In this document: piece after piece, positions 14,350-23,501 of the stretch | Layout: every line of letters starts with the position of its first letter | Numbering within the stretch: position 1 is the first letter of the stretch | Assembly (NCBI GenBank): GCA_025362235.1 | Contig: JANYGZ010000051.1 | Coordinates: 1 to 42,021 of the forward strand | Reading direction: 5' to 3' | DNA from: Ferruginibacter sp. | GTDB lineage: Bacteria > Bacteroidota > Bacteroidia > Chitinophagales > Chitinophagaceae | DNA: 42,021 nucleotides | The notes under the pieces: generated by a model | The model's input: only the letters and a program-made list of their open reading frames with translations | Database searches by the model: none | What the model was told of the DNA's origin: nothing | Translations under genes and position numbers: made by a program

Positions 14350-14832
14350 ATGAAAAAGATTTTATTAAGCTGTATCGCATTTCTTTTAGTAACTGTAACA
14401 CAGGCACAACAATGGTGGAAACCCACCCAAAAAGAAATAATTGGATATTCCTGTTTTGCTTTAGCAGGTGTATCAAATGGTTTTAACCAGGCTATTGAAC
14501 ACCATAGTTATGGCCTTGGAAATCCTTATGTTGATATTTCTTTAAGTTATAAAAGAAAATATAAAGATTATGCGGCCGGTAACCTTAACGAAGCTTATTT
14601 TGGAAGTAAAACATTTCTAGTATGGACAACAGATGCTTTTCATTTATCGAATACACTTGAAAAAGGTTTTTTAATTACGGGAGTAACATTTGATGTATGG
14701 GATTTAAAATCGGAATTAAAAAAACACGAAAAGAAAGACAGGTGGAAAGTAATAGTTTTCAAAAAAATCCTGTTTCCCCTGTTAATTCAAAATTTAGCGT
14801 TTGAGGCAACTTTTAATAACCTACATCCATAA
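14350..14832 (+). CDS. Hypothetical secreted or membrane protein, 160 aa
   Basis: Signal peptide MKKILLSCIAFLLVTVTQAQ, then WWKPTQKEIIGYSCFALAGV and NGFNQAIEHHSYGLGNPYVD, an ISLSYKRKYKDYAAGNLNEA segment and two weak hydrophobic stretches (KTFLVWTTDAFHLSNTLEKG and FPLLIQNLAFEATF). Such proteins with Trp/Tyr/His-rich membrane-proximal motifs occur in Bacteroidota, but I have no family name or function. It is a single gene. Confidence 0.7.
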   Translation: MKKILLSCIAFLLVTVTQAQQWWKPTQKEIIGYSCFALAGVSNGFNQAIEHHSYGLGNPYVDISLSYKRKYKDYAAGNLNEAYFGSKTFLVWTTDAFHLSNTLEKGFLITGVTFDVWDLKSELKKHEKKDRWKVIVFKKILFPLLIQNLAFEATFNNLHP

Positions 14833-14969
14833 AAATATTAAAAAAGTCAATTAAAAAAGTATTTACATTTTCAAAAGCAATGGGCAGCAATAAACGTGTT
14901 TGTAGAAAAACTCACCAGGCTTCGCTAATAGTCCGGAGACATTCCTATCAACGCAAAATCAACCAGCGG

Positions 14970-16103
14970 TTAATGGAGCTGGCGTTCCAACACAAACCGA
15001 TCTGTTAATTCCGTTTCAGTTGCTGCATCAATAATGCGTTCGTTTACAAAAGAAAAATACTCACCTGTTAATTGCAGCCCCCTGCTGTTTTTTTCGATGG
15101 CTATTTTTAAAAACCCATGTTTATCATCACAATACTTTATAAGGTCAACGTTTTTCAATCGTTCATCATCATTTGTAAATCCGGCATTATTGATGCTAGC
15201 TATCGGGTGCAGTTCGTCATAACCACCTGCTCCGGCTACCACGTATGTAACAGTAGTACCATCAGCGCCCGTTTTTAAAAACCGCTGATAGTTGTGTACA
15301 TGGCCGCTAAAAACAATATCGGGCCGCACGCCTGTTTCATCAAATGCATCTTCCAAAAAATCAATCATAGCAAGGCTTGCGCCATGATTGATATCTGCAG
15401 AATAAGGCGCATGGTGCATGCAAACAATCAACATCTTTTCGTTTTGCAGACTGGCTGGATCCACCAATTGTTCTAAAAACCAACTGCGCTGTTCTGGCGT
15501 TACAATGCCAAACTTTGGCACATTGGTATGCAAACCAATAAACACAGCCAACGGCGTATGCAGCACCCAGTAAATATTTGGCTGTATGATGCTCAGCCTG
15601 TTTTTTGCCATGCTAAAATCAACCGGTGCGGCTTTTGCTGCACAAAAAACTTTGATAAATGGCGCCAGGCTTTCATATGGTTCTACAGCATCAGGATTAA
15701 CATCACTGTCATGGTTACCCGCAATAGCCACAATTGGGCCCGGGTAATGCTGGTAAGGTATAAAAAACTGCCGGTCATATTCAGTAGTCTCGCCATGATT
15801 GTACACCACATCGCCCAAATGATACAAAAACCTTGGCCTGTCGATAGCCACCGTCACATCGTACTGCTCCGTCATAGCTGCAGCCACCGGCAGTGTAAAG
15901 CATGGATTGCGTAAGCTGCCGGTATCGCCGGCCATGTGAAAAACCATTTTTTGCGGATCTATATCATCAACAATTGTATCAATATTCATGTGAAACGGGT
16001 ATGATCCAGTTGGTGCCGGTAAGGGTAGAAATTTATAATTATCGGCTGGCTGATCTTTCTTTAATACCGGCGTTTTGTATGCAGGGCTTCTATATTCACT
16101 CAT
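14970..16103 (-). CDS. Calcineurin-like metallophosphoesterase, 377 aa
   Basis: All metal-binding blocks are visible in order: HMAGDTGSLRNP (D-x-G variant, about residue 57), FLYHLGDVVYNHGE (GDxxY/H), IVAIAGNHDSD (GNHD), IVCMHHAPY (H) and VFSGHVHNYQRF (GHxH). This fits the PF00149 family, in the branch related to purple acid phosphatases. The protein has no signal peptide, so it is probably cytoplasmic. It would hydrolyse a phosphate mono- or diester with a di-metal centre. The substrate cannot be told. It is a single gene divergent from the MgtC-like gene. Confidence 0.9.
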   Translation of the reverse strand: MSEYRSPAYKTPVLKKDQPADNYKFLPLPAPTGSYPFHMNIDTIVDDIDPQKMVFHMAGDTGSLRNPCFTLPVAAAMTEQYDVTVAIDRPRFLYHLGDVVYNHGETTEYDRQFFIPYQHYPGPIVAIAGNHDSDVNPDAVEPYESLAPFIKVFCAAKAAPVDFSMAKNRLSIIQPNIYWVLHTPLAVFIGLHTNVPKFGIVTPEQRSWFLEQLVDPASLQNEKMLIVCMHHAPYSADINHGASLAMIDFLEDAFDETGVRPDIVFSGHVHNYQRFLKTGADGTTVTYVVAGAGGYDELHPIASINNAGFTNDDERLKNVDLIKYCDDKHGFLKIAIEKNSRGLQLTGEYFSFVNERIIDAATETELTDRFVLERQLH

Positions 16104-16249
16104 GGCCTTAAAGTAACGAAAAAAGATTTACCAAAAGCCGCTGGGTTTAAAATATATCCGATAGGCTGCACTGCAAAGGGCCTTTTAATTATTTTACATG
16201 TGGCAATTTATTTGTACAGTTTTAAAAGCAATTGCTTACATTTATTCTT

Positions 16250-16891
16250 ATGGACTTAAGCATTTATTTTGAAGAAGCGGCACAAGTTTCCGCCGCATTT
16301 ATTATCGGTGCTGTCATTGGCATCGAAAGAGAGTTTCGCAGCAAACCTGCAGGCTTTAGAACCATGATATTAATTTGTGTAGGCTCCTGTTTATACACCA
16401 TTCTTTCAAAAGAGAGTCCAGCAGGAACCACAGACCGTATTGCAAGCAATATTGTAACGGGCATTGGCTTTATTGGTGCAGGGGTAATTTTTAAAGAAGG
16501 TATCAGCGTAAACGGCCTTACCACTGCAGCGCTTATATGGGTAACTGCTGCATTGGGCATGGCAATTGGTTATCATAATTATCCTATAGCGATAGTAGTA
16601 TCAATAATTGTTGTAATTACATTATTTGTTTTAGAACCTGTACAACGGTTTATAAACAGGCTGCACAGGGTAAAAGATTACCGGATTAAAACTGTTAAGC
16701 TGGGCAACGATTTTAAAAATGAGCTGGAAACATTTTTTAAAATGAAGGATATGACTTTCCGTTGTATGAAACTGATAAAAGAAGATAATGATGCCGTGTA
16801 TTTATACCGCATAAGTTCAAAAGACAGAAATTATGATGCTGTTAACCAGTTTTTATTAAATCATACTGACGTGAAAAGTTTTGAAGTATAG
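16250..16891 (+). CDS. MgtC/SapB family membrane protein
   Basis: The ATG at 16250 is chosen; an in-frame TTG 18 bases upstream is less likely. VSAAFIIGAVIGIEREFRSK and PAGFRTMILICVGSCLYTIL are the MgtC signature, with NIVTGIGFIGAGVIFKEG and GLTTAALIWVTAALGMAIGY following. There are about four to five membrane helices and a C-terminal cytoplasmic ACT-like domain (about residues 145-213). MgtC-type proteins affect magnesium homeostasis and ATP synthase activity in pathogens. In environmental bacteria the role is unclear. It is followed by a bidirectional terminator. Confidence 0.92.
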   Translation: MDLSIYFEEAAQVSAAFIIGAVIGIEREFRSKPAGFRTMILICVGSCLYTILSKESPAGTTDRIASNIVTGIGFIGAGVIFKEGISVNGLTTAALIWVTAALGMAIGYHNYPIAIVVSIIVVITLFVLEPVQRFINRLHRVKDYRIKTVKLGNDFKNELETFFKMKDMTFRCMKLIKEDNDAVYLYRISSKDRNYDAVNQFLLNHTDVKSFEV

Positions 16892-16968
16892 GAACTATTG
16901 CTAAATGATTTGCAATTTTTATATGCTTGTTTACCATAAACATATCACTGCTAATACCATATTATACA

Positions 16969-17002
16969 ACTACAAAACCCTGCATATGCAGGGTTTTGTA
17001 GT
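16969..17002. terminator. Bidirectional terminator, perfect palindrome of 34 bp
   Basis: Arms of 17 bases with no loop, centred on TGCATATGCA. The GC part CCCTGCATATGCAGGG is flanked by AAAA on the left and TTTT on the right, so it can end transcription in both directions. It sits between the convergent MgtC-like and ScyD-like genes. Confidence 0.85.
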
Positions 17003-17068
17003 AGGGGCAGCTTACCGTTAATTTAAGCCGTTTGATTTGTATATTTTTACAGTAAAAATGCAGCCGGA

Positions 17069-18280
17069 TCAATCATGGTCGCCATTCTTTTTTACATTAA
17101 TCTGCAATATCTGGCCACCGCCGACAGACCCAGGGCCAAAGCCTACATTGGACACATATAATTTTCCATCCGGTCCAAACGTCATAGCAGTTGGTAAATT
17201 AAGGCCTGCTGCAATTTCTTCTCTTTTACCGGAAGGATCCAGTCTGATTATTTTTCCGGTATTGGGAGTCGGCCCCATGCCTTTTACTGTTGTATTTTCC
17301 AAAACATACAACCTTCCTTTTTTATCAAAAGTAACACCCAGTACTGTGGTAAATCCTTTGGCCCAAATGGAAACATCTCCAGAAGGGGTAATTTTGTAAA
17401 TATCCGAACTTCCAGGTACGATCGGAAAAGGATGAAGGTTTCCTACATAAAAATTACCCTGATAATGTGTAACTGCAGTAGGAACAATATGTCCCTGGCT
17501 GGCGGAGATATCAGCAACCCTGTGGATATTATTATAGCCTTCAGGGTCAACTTTTATAAAGTCACCATGGTTAGGCTCCACCACAAAAAGGTGCTCGTTT
17601 ACATTCACCATGCTGTACGGTGTACCATCCGGTTCAAAATCACCCTCTTCAGGATTCTTTACCGGGTTTGCTTTTAACCAGTCGCTTAAATTGGCAATTA
17701 TTTTCCAGTGACCGTTACAGCTTATCTTTATAACTCCGTTTGGTACAGAAGGTACTCCATGCGAACAGCCGGCACCAGCGAGAAGGGCATAAAGGGTATT
17801 ATCCACAAAAGCAACATCTGCCACGCCTTCAACATCGCCGCCAATTATTTCGTTGGCATGGCTTGATGGTAAGCGGTCAGTAACCGTGATGCGTTCACCC
17901 TTCCAATTAATTTTTGAAATGCGGCCTCCTGTTGTGCCACCCAGGTAAGGGCCAACGGGGAACGGTACCTGATCGCATTGACCAACAGAGGAGTAAGTAC
18001 CTTCGCCGGTACCCCCTTCTGCCACATACAATCTGCCGTTATGACTAAATTTCAAACCACGCGGATTGTTTAACCCCGTGGCAAAAATTCTTACAGATTC
18101 ACTGGTTGTTCTTTCCCCAATGACTGTACTGTTCAGCCACAAAGCAGTTTCATCTTTTTCCTGCAACTGAAATTGATCTGCGTTTGCTGCAACAACATCT
18201 GTAGTAATTTTTTTGCAGGATGTTATAAACACTGTAATTGCAATAACTATTGCCATGTGCCAAAAAACTTTTTTCTTCAT
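17069..18280 (-). CDS. ScyD/ScyE-like beta-propeller lipoprotein, 403 aa
   Basis: The leader ends in a lipobox (VFITSCKK, Cys about residue 22), so it is probably a lipoprotein in the outer or inner membrane. The body contains propeller blades such as ATGLNNPRGLKFSHNGRLYV, GEGTYSSVGQCDQVP, VVEPNHGDFIKVDPEGY and GLNLPTAMTFGPDGKLYVSN. The family is named after cyanobacterial ScyD/ScyE of scytonemin synthesis, but Bacteroidota members have no known scytonemin pathway. The start has a perfect AGGAGG six bases upstream, which is unusual in this phylum. Confidence 0.85.
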   Translation of the reverse strand: MKKKVFWHMAIVIAITVFITSCKKITTDVVAANADQFQLQEKDETALWLNSTVIGERTTSESVRIFATGLNNPRGLKFSHNGRLYVAEGGTGEGTYSSVGQCDQVPFPVGPYLGGTTGGRISKINWKGERITVTDRLPSSHANEIIGGDVEGVADVAFVDNTLYALLAGAGCSHGVPSVPNGVIKISCNGHWKIIANLSDWLKANPVKNPEEGDFEPDGTPYSMVNVNEHLFVVEPNHGDFIKVDPEGYNNIHRVADISASQGHIVPTAVTHYQGNFYVGNLHPFPIVPGSSDIYKITPSGDVSIWAKGFTTVLGVTFDKKGRLYVLENTTVKGMGPTPNTGKIIRLDPSGKREEIAAGLNLPTAMTFGPDGKLYVSNVGFGPGSVGGGQILQINVKKNGDHD

Positions 18281-18286
18281 AATAAA

Positions 18287-18292
18287 CCTCCT
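18287..18292 (-). promoter_or_regulatory. Perfect Shine-Dalgarno sequence of the ScyD-like gene
   Basis: AGGAGG on the minus strand, six bases before the ATG at 18280. Other genes in the window show at best weak purine stretches, so this decides the start and stands out. Confidence 0.75.
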
Positions 18293-18327
18293 CGTTTTTT
18301 AATTGATTAATAATTTAGTTTAGACTC

Positions 18328-18343
18328 GCTTCATAAATGAAGC
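18328..18343. promoter_or_regulatory. Palindrome upstream of the ScyD-like gene
   Basis: GCTTCAT-AA-ATGAAGC is a perfect inverted repeat 48 bases before the ATG, followed on the plus strand by ATTTTTGTTTT. It could be an operator or a plus-strand terminator. The rest of the gene-free stretch 18281-18964 shows nothing I can support; a plus-strand open frame at 18530-18787 lacks family resemblance. Confidence 0.4.
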
Positions 18344-18964
18344 ATTTTTGTTTTAATGATTAACGTTAAAACTTGCTTCTTGCCAGCTTGCAGAGATCAG
18401 CTTTTTTGATGCTAATCCGGTACTGATGAAATTTTCAGGAGGGCGTATTAATTATTAAATCATTTCCTTCAAGAAAATATTGGCCAATAAAATTTGCAGG
18501 TTCAGCAGAAATAAAAAATAAACGCGGCGATGGAATTTTATAGAAAAGGATTTTTATGCTTATACAACAGGCATCTTCTCAAGTTGCAACACAAGGAGTA
18601 TTGCAGAGATGTTTTTAATTGCACACTAAATTATACTTTCAAAACTATAGATGCAAGAAGACTATCATTTTTTTATTTAATTCTATTAGGGTATGGTATC
18701 CTCAGGCTCACAAAAAAGGCTAAAGTTTTATATACAACAATATGCTTCGGCATGGTTCGTGTTCACCACTACTATGCCGCAACATGACAAAATATTACCT
18801 GCCTGCTTAATTGAATAATCGCATAATTTTATTACCTTACATATCTTAATTGCTTAAATATTTCGCTGAAACCCTTAATTCTAATCATTCAACTAATGCT
18901 GCTTTTTCAAAACTTATTGTAAAACCGGTAAACTGACTTGGTGAATGTAAATACATAAAGTGTA

Positions 18965-19615
18965 ATGAGATTTAAATACAATATACTTTTCATTGTGATT
19001 TTTTTATACAATTCAACATTTGCACAAATAATTACAACATATGCAGGCCACGGTGTTGCAGGGTATTTAGGGGATGGCGGATTAGCCACAATGGCAGAAT
19101 TTACTAACCCATTTAGTGTGGCTTTTGGTAGCGATAATAATCTATATATAGCCGATAATTCTAATGACAGGATAAGGAAAGTTGATGCTATTACCCATAT
19201 AATAACTACGGTTGTTGGTTTGGGTAACAATGGAGGCAATTGCCCGGTAAGCCAGGCAGGTTTACGTAATCCACGCGGAATAGCTTTTGACAAACAAGGA
19301 AATATGTACATTAGTGATGCAGGCAGCTGCATAAGAAAAGTTGATATGGCTACCCAAACAATTACAACTATTGCAGGTATAAGAGGCATTTGGGGGAATG
19401 TTGGCGATAATGGCCCGGCAATTAACGCAAATTTTGATGGTACTGCAGGCATTGCTATAGATGCTGAAGGAAATATTTTTGTAGCGGATATGGGTAATAA
19501 CTGTATAAGAAAAATTGATATATCAACAGGTATTATTACCACATTTGCAGGCGATAGTGGTAATAATGGTGGTGAAGGACATCTTGCTACTGAAACTTCT
19601 CTTGGTCAACCATAG
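18965..19615 (+). CDS. 5' fragment of the interrupted NHL-repeat protein, 216 aa
   Basis: It starts MRFKYNILFIVIFLYNSTFA with a signal peptide. It holds four NHL-like blades with the pattern 'GIAFDKQGNMYISD ... IRKVD ... TTIAG'. It ends at an in-frame TAG in the middle of a blade, while homologous sequence continues in the same frame for another 190 bases. Confidence 0.7.
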   Translation: MRFKYNILFIVIFLYNSTFAQIITTYAGHGVAGYLGDGGLATMAEFTNPFSVAFGSDNNLYIADNSNDRIRKVDAITHIITTVVGLGNNGGNCPVSQAGLRNPRGIAFDKQGNMYISDAGSCIRKVDMATQTITTIAGIRGIWGNVGDNGPAINANFDGTAGIAIDAEGNIFVADMGNNCIRKIDISTGIITTFAGDSGNNGGEGHLATETSLGQP

Positions 19616-19820
19616 GGAATTGCTTTTGATAGTAAAGGGAATTTATACATTGCGGACCAAGGTTATCATGTTATAAGAAAAGTGGATGCTACTACAAACA
19701 TTACAAGTATTGTTGCAGGAAAAATATCTACCTGGGGATATTCAGGGGATGGCGGATTGGCGGTAAACGCCCTTATCAATACACCCAACTGCAGTTATTC
19801 TAGATAAAGATGACAATGTT

Positions 19821-21398
19821 TTGCTTATGGATTGCTTAAACAACAGGGTAAGAAAAGTAGATAATCAAACAGGTATTATTTCAACCATTGCCGGAACAGG
19901 TATTGCCGGTTATGCAGGTGATTGTGGCCCTGCAAAAGATGCGTTGCTAAACTGGCCCTGGAGCATTGTGTTAGATAAAGCAGGGCAAATTTATTTTACG
20001 GAATTAAACAACAGCACTGTCAGAAAAATTGCCGTTATTCAAAGTGATTTAATCAGTGGATCAGAAAATATATGTCTGAATGATTCAATTGTATTATCTG
20101 CGACAGAGCCGGGAGGAGTATGGACATCTGATAATGACGCTGTTGCTCATATTGATTCAAATGGCTTGGTAAAAGGTTTAACGGCAGGTACAACAATTAT
20201 TCATTACACCATCAAATTGGGTGGTTGCGAATTCATTACTGCAAATCATACAGTCAGTATAAATTTCGGAAATGAAAATGCTGCACATGCATCTTCTAAA
20301 AATCTTTGTACAGGAACAACACTTTCTTTAAGCCAGCCTGTAAATGGGGGCTTTTGGTATAGTAATAATATTGATGTAGCAACAGTTGATACTGCCGGGC
20401 ATTTGCAATGTTTGACCACAGGTACTGCTGAATTGAAATACCTGTTAAATAGTACTTGCATAATAACAGACAAAATTTCTATACAAATATTTAAACCTCA
20501 AAAAATATTCCTCGGAAATGATACAAGCATTTGTAGCAATACACCCTTAACTATAAATGCTGGCAATGATTTTATAAAATATAACTGGAATACCAATGAT
20601 ATTACCCAATCTATTACAGTTAAGGCAGCAGGTATCTATTGGTTAAACGCTACAGATGTCAATACTTGCGTTTCAAGCGACAGTATAACCATAACATATA
20701 AACCATCACCAGTTATTGATCTTGGAAAAGATACAACACTTTGTGAAAACACTACTAAACTACTTACAACGAAAATAACTAACGCAACTTATCTCTGGCA
20801 GGATGGAAGCAAGAATCCGGATTATCTTGTAAATAAAGCAGGCACTTATTATGTTAACGCTACAATGAATAGTTGCAAAGCTTCTGATACAATTAATATT
20901 TCCTATATTCCTAAGCCCCTTTTTACCCTGGGCAGGGATACATTTATTTGTAAAGGGATGTCAATAGTATTAAGGCCAACATTAAATACTGCCGTTCAAT
21001 ACCATTGGCAGGATGGAAATACTTTTTCTTTTTACGATGTGACTGATACAGGTAAATATATTTTAACTGTGTCCAATGAATGTGGTACTGCTACCAGTTC
21101 TGTTATAATAAGTCAGGGAGTTTGTCAGTTATATATACCTACAGCATTTAGTCCTAACAATGATAACCTAAATGATATTTTTAGAGTAAAATACCCTTTC
21201 GTAGTGACCAAGTTTAGTATGGTTGTATACAACAGATTTGGTCAAAAGATATTTGAAACAGCAGATATGTCTAAAGGATGGGATGGTACTTTCAAGGGTA
21301 GTAAGCAACCTGTTAATGCGTATGTGTGGATTATTTCCTTAACAGATATTGATGGCAGAAATAAAACAGTGAAAGGCACAGTAATGCTGATAAAATAA
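19821..21398 (+). CDS. 3' part of the interrupted NHL-repeat protein, with gliding-motility C-terminal domain, 525 aa
   Basis: The frame opens inside a blade (MLMDCLNNRVRKVDNQTGII) and is not a natural start. After the last blade it has an Ig-like Big_2 domain (GVWTSDNDAVAHIDSNGLVK), a similar second copy (GGFWYSNNIDVATVDTAG) and three repeats beginning FLGNDTSIC, DLGKDTTLC and TLGRDTFIC. The C-terminal LYIPTAFSPNNDNLNDIFRV and MVVYNRFGQKIFET form the type B type IX sorting domain, ending YVWIISLTDIDGRNKTVKGT. The stop is 17 bases from the convergent MFS gene. Confidence 0.85.
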   Translation: MLMDCLNNRVRKVDNQTGIISTIAGTGIAGYAGDCGPAKDALLNWPWSIVLDKAGQIYFTELNNSTVRKIAVIQSDLISGSENICLNDSIVLSATEPGGVWTSDNDAVAHIDSNGLVKGLTAGTTIIHYTIKLGGCEFITANHTVSINFGNENAAHASSKNLCTGTTLSLSQPVNGGFWYSNNIDVATVDTAGHLQCLTTGTAELKYLLNSTCIITDKISIQIFKPQKIFLGNDTSICSNTPLTINAGNDFIKYNWNTNDITQSITVKAAGIYWLNATDVNTCVSSDSITITYKPSPVIDLGKDTTLCENTTKLLTTKITNATYLWQDGSKNPDYLVNKAGTYYVNATMNSCKASDTINISYIPKPLFTLGRDTFICKGMSIVLRPTLNTAVQYHWQDGNTFSFYDVTDTGKYILTVSNECGTATSSVIISQGVCQLYIPTAFSPNNDNLNDIFRVKYPFVVTKFSMVVYNRFGQKIFETADMSKGWDGTFKGSKQPVNAYVWIISLTDIDGRNKTVKGTVMLIK

Positions 21399-21415
21399 TT
21401 CTTGTTAGCAACTGA

Positions 21416-22609
21416 CTACCTTTTTGATTCAGAAGTTTTTTCTAAAATCAGCGGCTTTGAAGCATCTACAAAAAACCAGAACAAACTTCCTGTTAATACA
21501 ACTGCTGCCAATAGGTACATGGAGGTATTGAAATCATGTGCCATATCTGCAATTTTACCAAAAGTCATGGCAAGTAAAAATGCGCCTGCCTGCCCAAAAA
21601 AATTCAGGATACCGGTTACCGTGCCGGCCCGGCTTCCGCCAATATCTACGCATGCACTAAAAGTAGTAACGCCTATCAGTGCATAATAAATAAGGCCGCC
21701 GACAAACAGGCTGATACCTGCCACCTGGTTGCTTGTTGTTGAAGCAGTGATGAGGAATGCGATAGCCGGAGAAAGCAGGCCCAGGAAACCCATCGATTTT
21801 CGTCCAAAACGAAGGCCTTTCTTTTTTACCAGCCAGTCGATGAAAAGACCCCCTAATAAAATCCCTGCAACCATCACTGAAAAAAAATAAAATGAAAACA
21901 ATTTCATATCATTTTCCGAAAAATGTTTTCCATTTTGCAGGTATACCGGCATCCAGGCGATGTAAAAATAATTGGTGCATTGCCCGCAAAAAAATGACAA
22001 TACGAGTGCCATCAGGCTTCGGTTTCGAAGTACCAGTTTCCATGGAAAGGGGGATGAATGTTCTTCAAAGCGTCTTGTTTTTTCTATCAAATTTTTTTCT
22101 TCTTCGCAGACACCTTTGTTTTCAGCCGGGTGATTTTTAAACCAGCTAATACATACCAATACCCAAACAATGCCCATTATTCCAATCACAAAAAAAGGTA
22201 CCCTCCAGCCAAAAGAAACTGCCAGCGGAACAATTATCAGCGGGGCTATTGCCGAGCCCAGGCTTTGCCCTGTGAAAATATAAGAAAAACTCCTGGCTGT
22301 TTCCCTATGCGGGAACCACCTCGAAACAACTCCTGCAACCGTTGGCATGGCCCCTGCTTCTCCCATTCCGAATAAAAAGCGAACAACAATCAAAGAAATC
22401 AATCCGGTCGTAAGGCCTGTAAGTGCTGTAAAAAGCGACCACCAGATAACGATGCGTATCAACACAAGGCGCTGTCCGATGCGGTCTCCCAGTACTCCGG
22501 TCGGAACTTCAAAAAGTGCATAGGCAAGGGAAAATGCCCCCAGTACCCAGCCAAATTGTTCGTTAGAAAGATGAAATTCAGCTTTAATACGTACACCCAG
22601 CAGAGACAC
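21416..22609 (-). CDS. MFS transporter (anion:cation symporter type); true N-terminus lies upstream
   Basis: The frame encodes about eleven membrane helices, with FGWVLGAFSLAYALFEVPTG followed by VLGDRIGQRLVLI (the MFS motif GDRxGxR), FGMGEAGAMPTVAGVVSRWF and GILNFFGQAGAFLLAM. This is typical of the ACS family that imports organic anions such as sugar acids. The only start codon in frame is a GTG at 22609, but the same frame continues upstream with RYRILLFLFFLNFILYVDRV, the conserved first helix. An ATG at 22713 would join it if one A were missing from an AAAA run (giving MEKELRTTRYK), so a one-base frameshift is likely. Confidence 0.88.
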   Translation of the reverse strand: MSLLGVRIKAEFHLSNEQFGWVLGAFSLAYALFEVPTGVLGDRIGQRLVLIRIVIWWSLFTALTGLTTGLISLIVVRFLFGMGEAGAMPTVAGVVSRWFPHRETARSFSYIFTGQSLGSAIAPLIIVPLAVSFGWRVPFFVIGIMGIVWVLVCISWFKNHPAENKGVCEEEKNLIEKTRRFEEHSSPFPWKLVLRNRSLMALVLSFFCGQCTNYFYIAWMPVYLQNGKHFSENDMKLFSFYFFSVMVAGILLGGLFIDWLVKKKGLRFGRKSMGFLGLLSPAIAFLITASTTSNQVAGISLFVGGLIYYALIGVTTFSACVDIGGSRAGTVTGILNFFGQAGAFLLAMTFGKIADMAHDFNTSMYLLAAVVLTGSLFWFFVDASKPLILEKTSESKR

Positions 22610-22932
22610 GGCAACCCTGTCAACGTAAAGAATAAAATTCAGAAAAAAAAGAAAAAGCAGGATCCGATAACGATATGGAACTTTATAACGGGTGGTGCGA
22701 AGTTCTTTTCCATAGAAAAGCTGCTGGGGTTTTTCCCATTATCTAAATTTAAGTAAGTAAATTGAATTACCCATTATCGGTCCATAGGTATAGTTTTTTT
22801 TTCTGATAACATTTCATTTTTCGCAGTGTGAACCTCTGTACTTGTTTTTTGTTTGTATATTCAGACAACCAAACGTTTCTTTATTTCGATTTGTAGAGGA
22901 ATAGTTTATTTTTTACACTCAAAAATTATTTA

Positions 22933-23301
22933 ATGAAAAAGAAATATTTTTTTTTAGTAATTATAATCAATTCCATTATACAAATTTCCTGCACCAAAAC
23001 TCCGTCTTACAGCACTGCCCCACCCACTCCACCTCCATCTAACACAGAGGTTACAATTTCTATGTTTAATATGCAGTTTTTGCCAGATTCAAAAACGGTT
23101 GCCAATGGCACTGTAATTACCTGGAAAAACGGAGATAACTATCCACACACTGTAACTTCCAATGACGGGTTTAGTTTTAACAGCGGAACAATTAATGGCC
23201 TTGGCCAATTCATTTACACAGCAACCAGGGCGGGCACATTTAAATATCATTGCACCATTCATGGAATGGCTATGTCAGGTACCCTTATCGTAAATCCATA
23301 A
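22933..23301 (+). CDS. Cupredoxin-domain lipoprotein, 122 aa
   Basis: Lipobox IIQISC (Cys about residue 20), then a Pro/Thr-rich linker and a plastocyanin-like domain. The type 1 copper ligands are visible: His in PHTVTSNDG (about residue 72), then Cys, His and Met in YHCTIHGMAM. It would carry electrons or bind copper in the periplasm or on the cell surface. A close paralogue lies at 36108. A double-CHRD lipoprotein gene follows after 200 bases. Confidence 0.92.
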   Translation: MKKKYFFLVIIINSIIQISCTKTPSYSTAPPTPPPSNTEVTISMFNMQFLPDSKTVANGTVITWKNGDNYPHTVTSNDGFSFNSGTINGLGQFIYTATRAGTFKYHCTIHGMAMSGTLIVNP

Positions 23302-23501
23302 ATTAAAACTATTTCTTTGAGTTAACTTCTCTTCCGGGCTTCTTTGTCAGCCTTAAGCTATAGAGATTAGACAAAGTTTAAGTGTGACAAGTTGCCGTGC
23401 ATGTTAAGTGCATCTGGATAAAACGTTGACGAAAATAAAAGTTATCCTGCCCAACCAACCTTTTTCATATTTTATCCGATAGTGAATAAAATATAACTAC
23501 C

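Larger units (their letters stand above)
18965..21398 (+). pseudogene. NHL-repeat surface protein with type IX sorting domain, interrupted
   Basis: Two mutations break one gene of about 810 codons. A TAG at 19613-19615 interrupts a blade (LGQP-stop-GIAFDSKGNLYIADQ). An extra C in ACACCCAACT near 19790 then shifts the frame: removing one C gives TPTAVILDKDDNVLLMDCLN, which joins the downstream frame. Layout: signal peptide (to TFAQ), NHL/propeller blades, Big_2-like Ig domain, three repeats starting LGNDTSIC or similar, and a C-terminal gliding-motility-associated (CHU_C) domain. The intact protein would be exported by the type IX system and placed on the cell surface. Sequencing error cannot be excluded. 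Confidence 0.8.

Noticed and set aside
18530..18787. Plus-strand open frame of 85 codons
   Set aside because: Composition rich in Cys, Tyr and Leu without a recognisable domain, and no support from neighbours.
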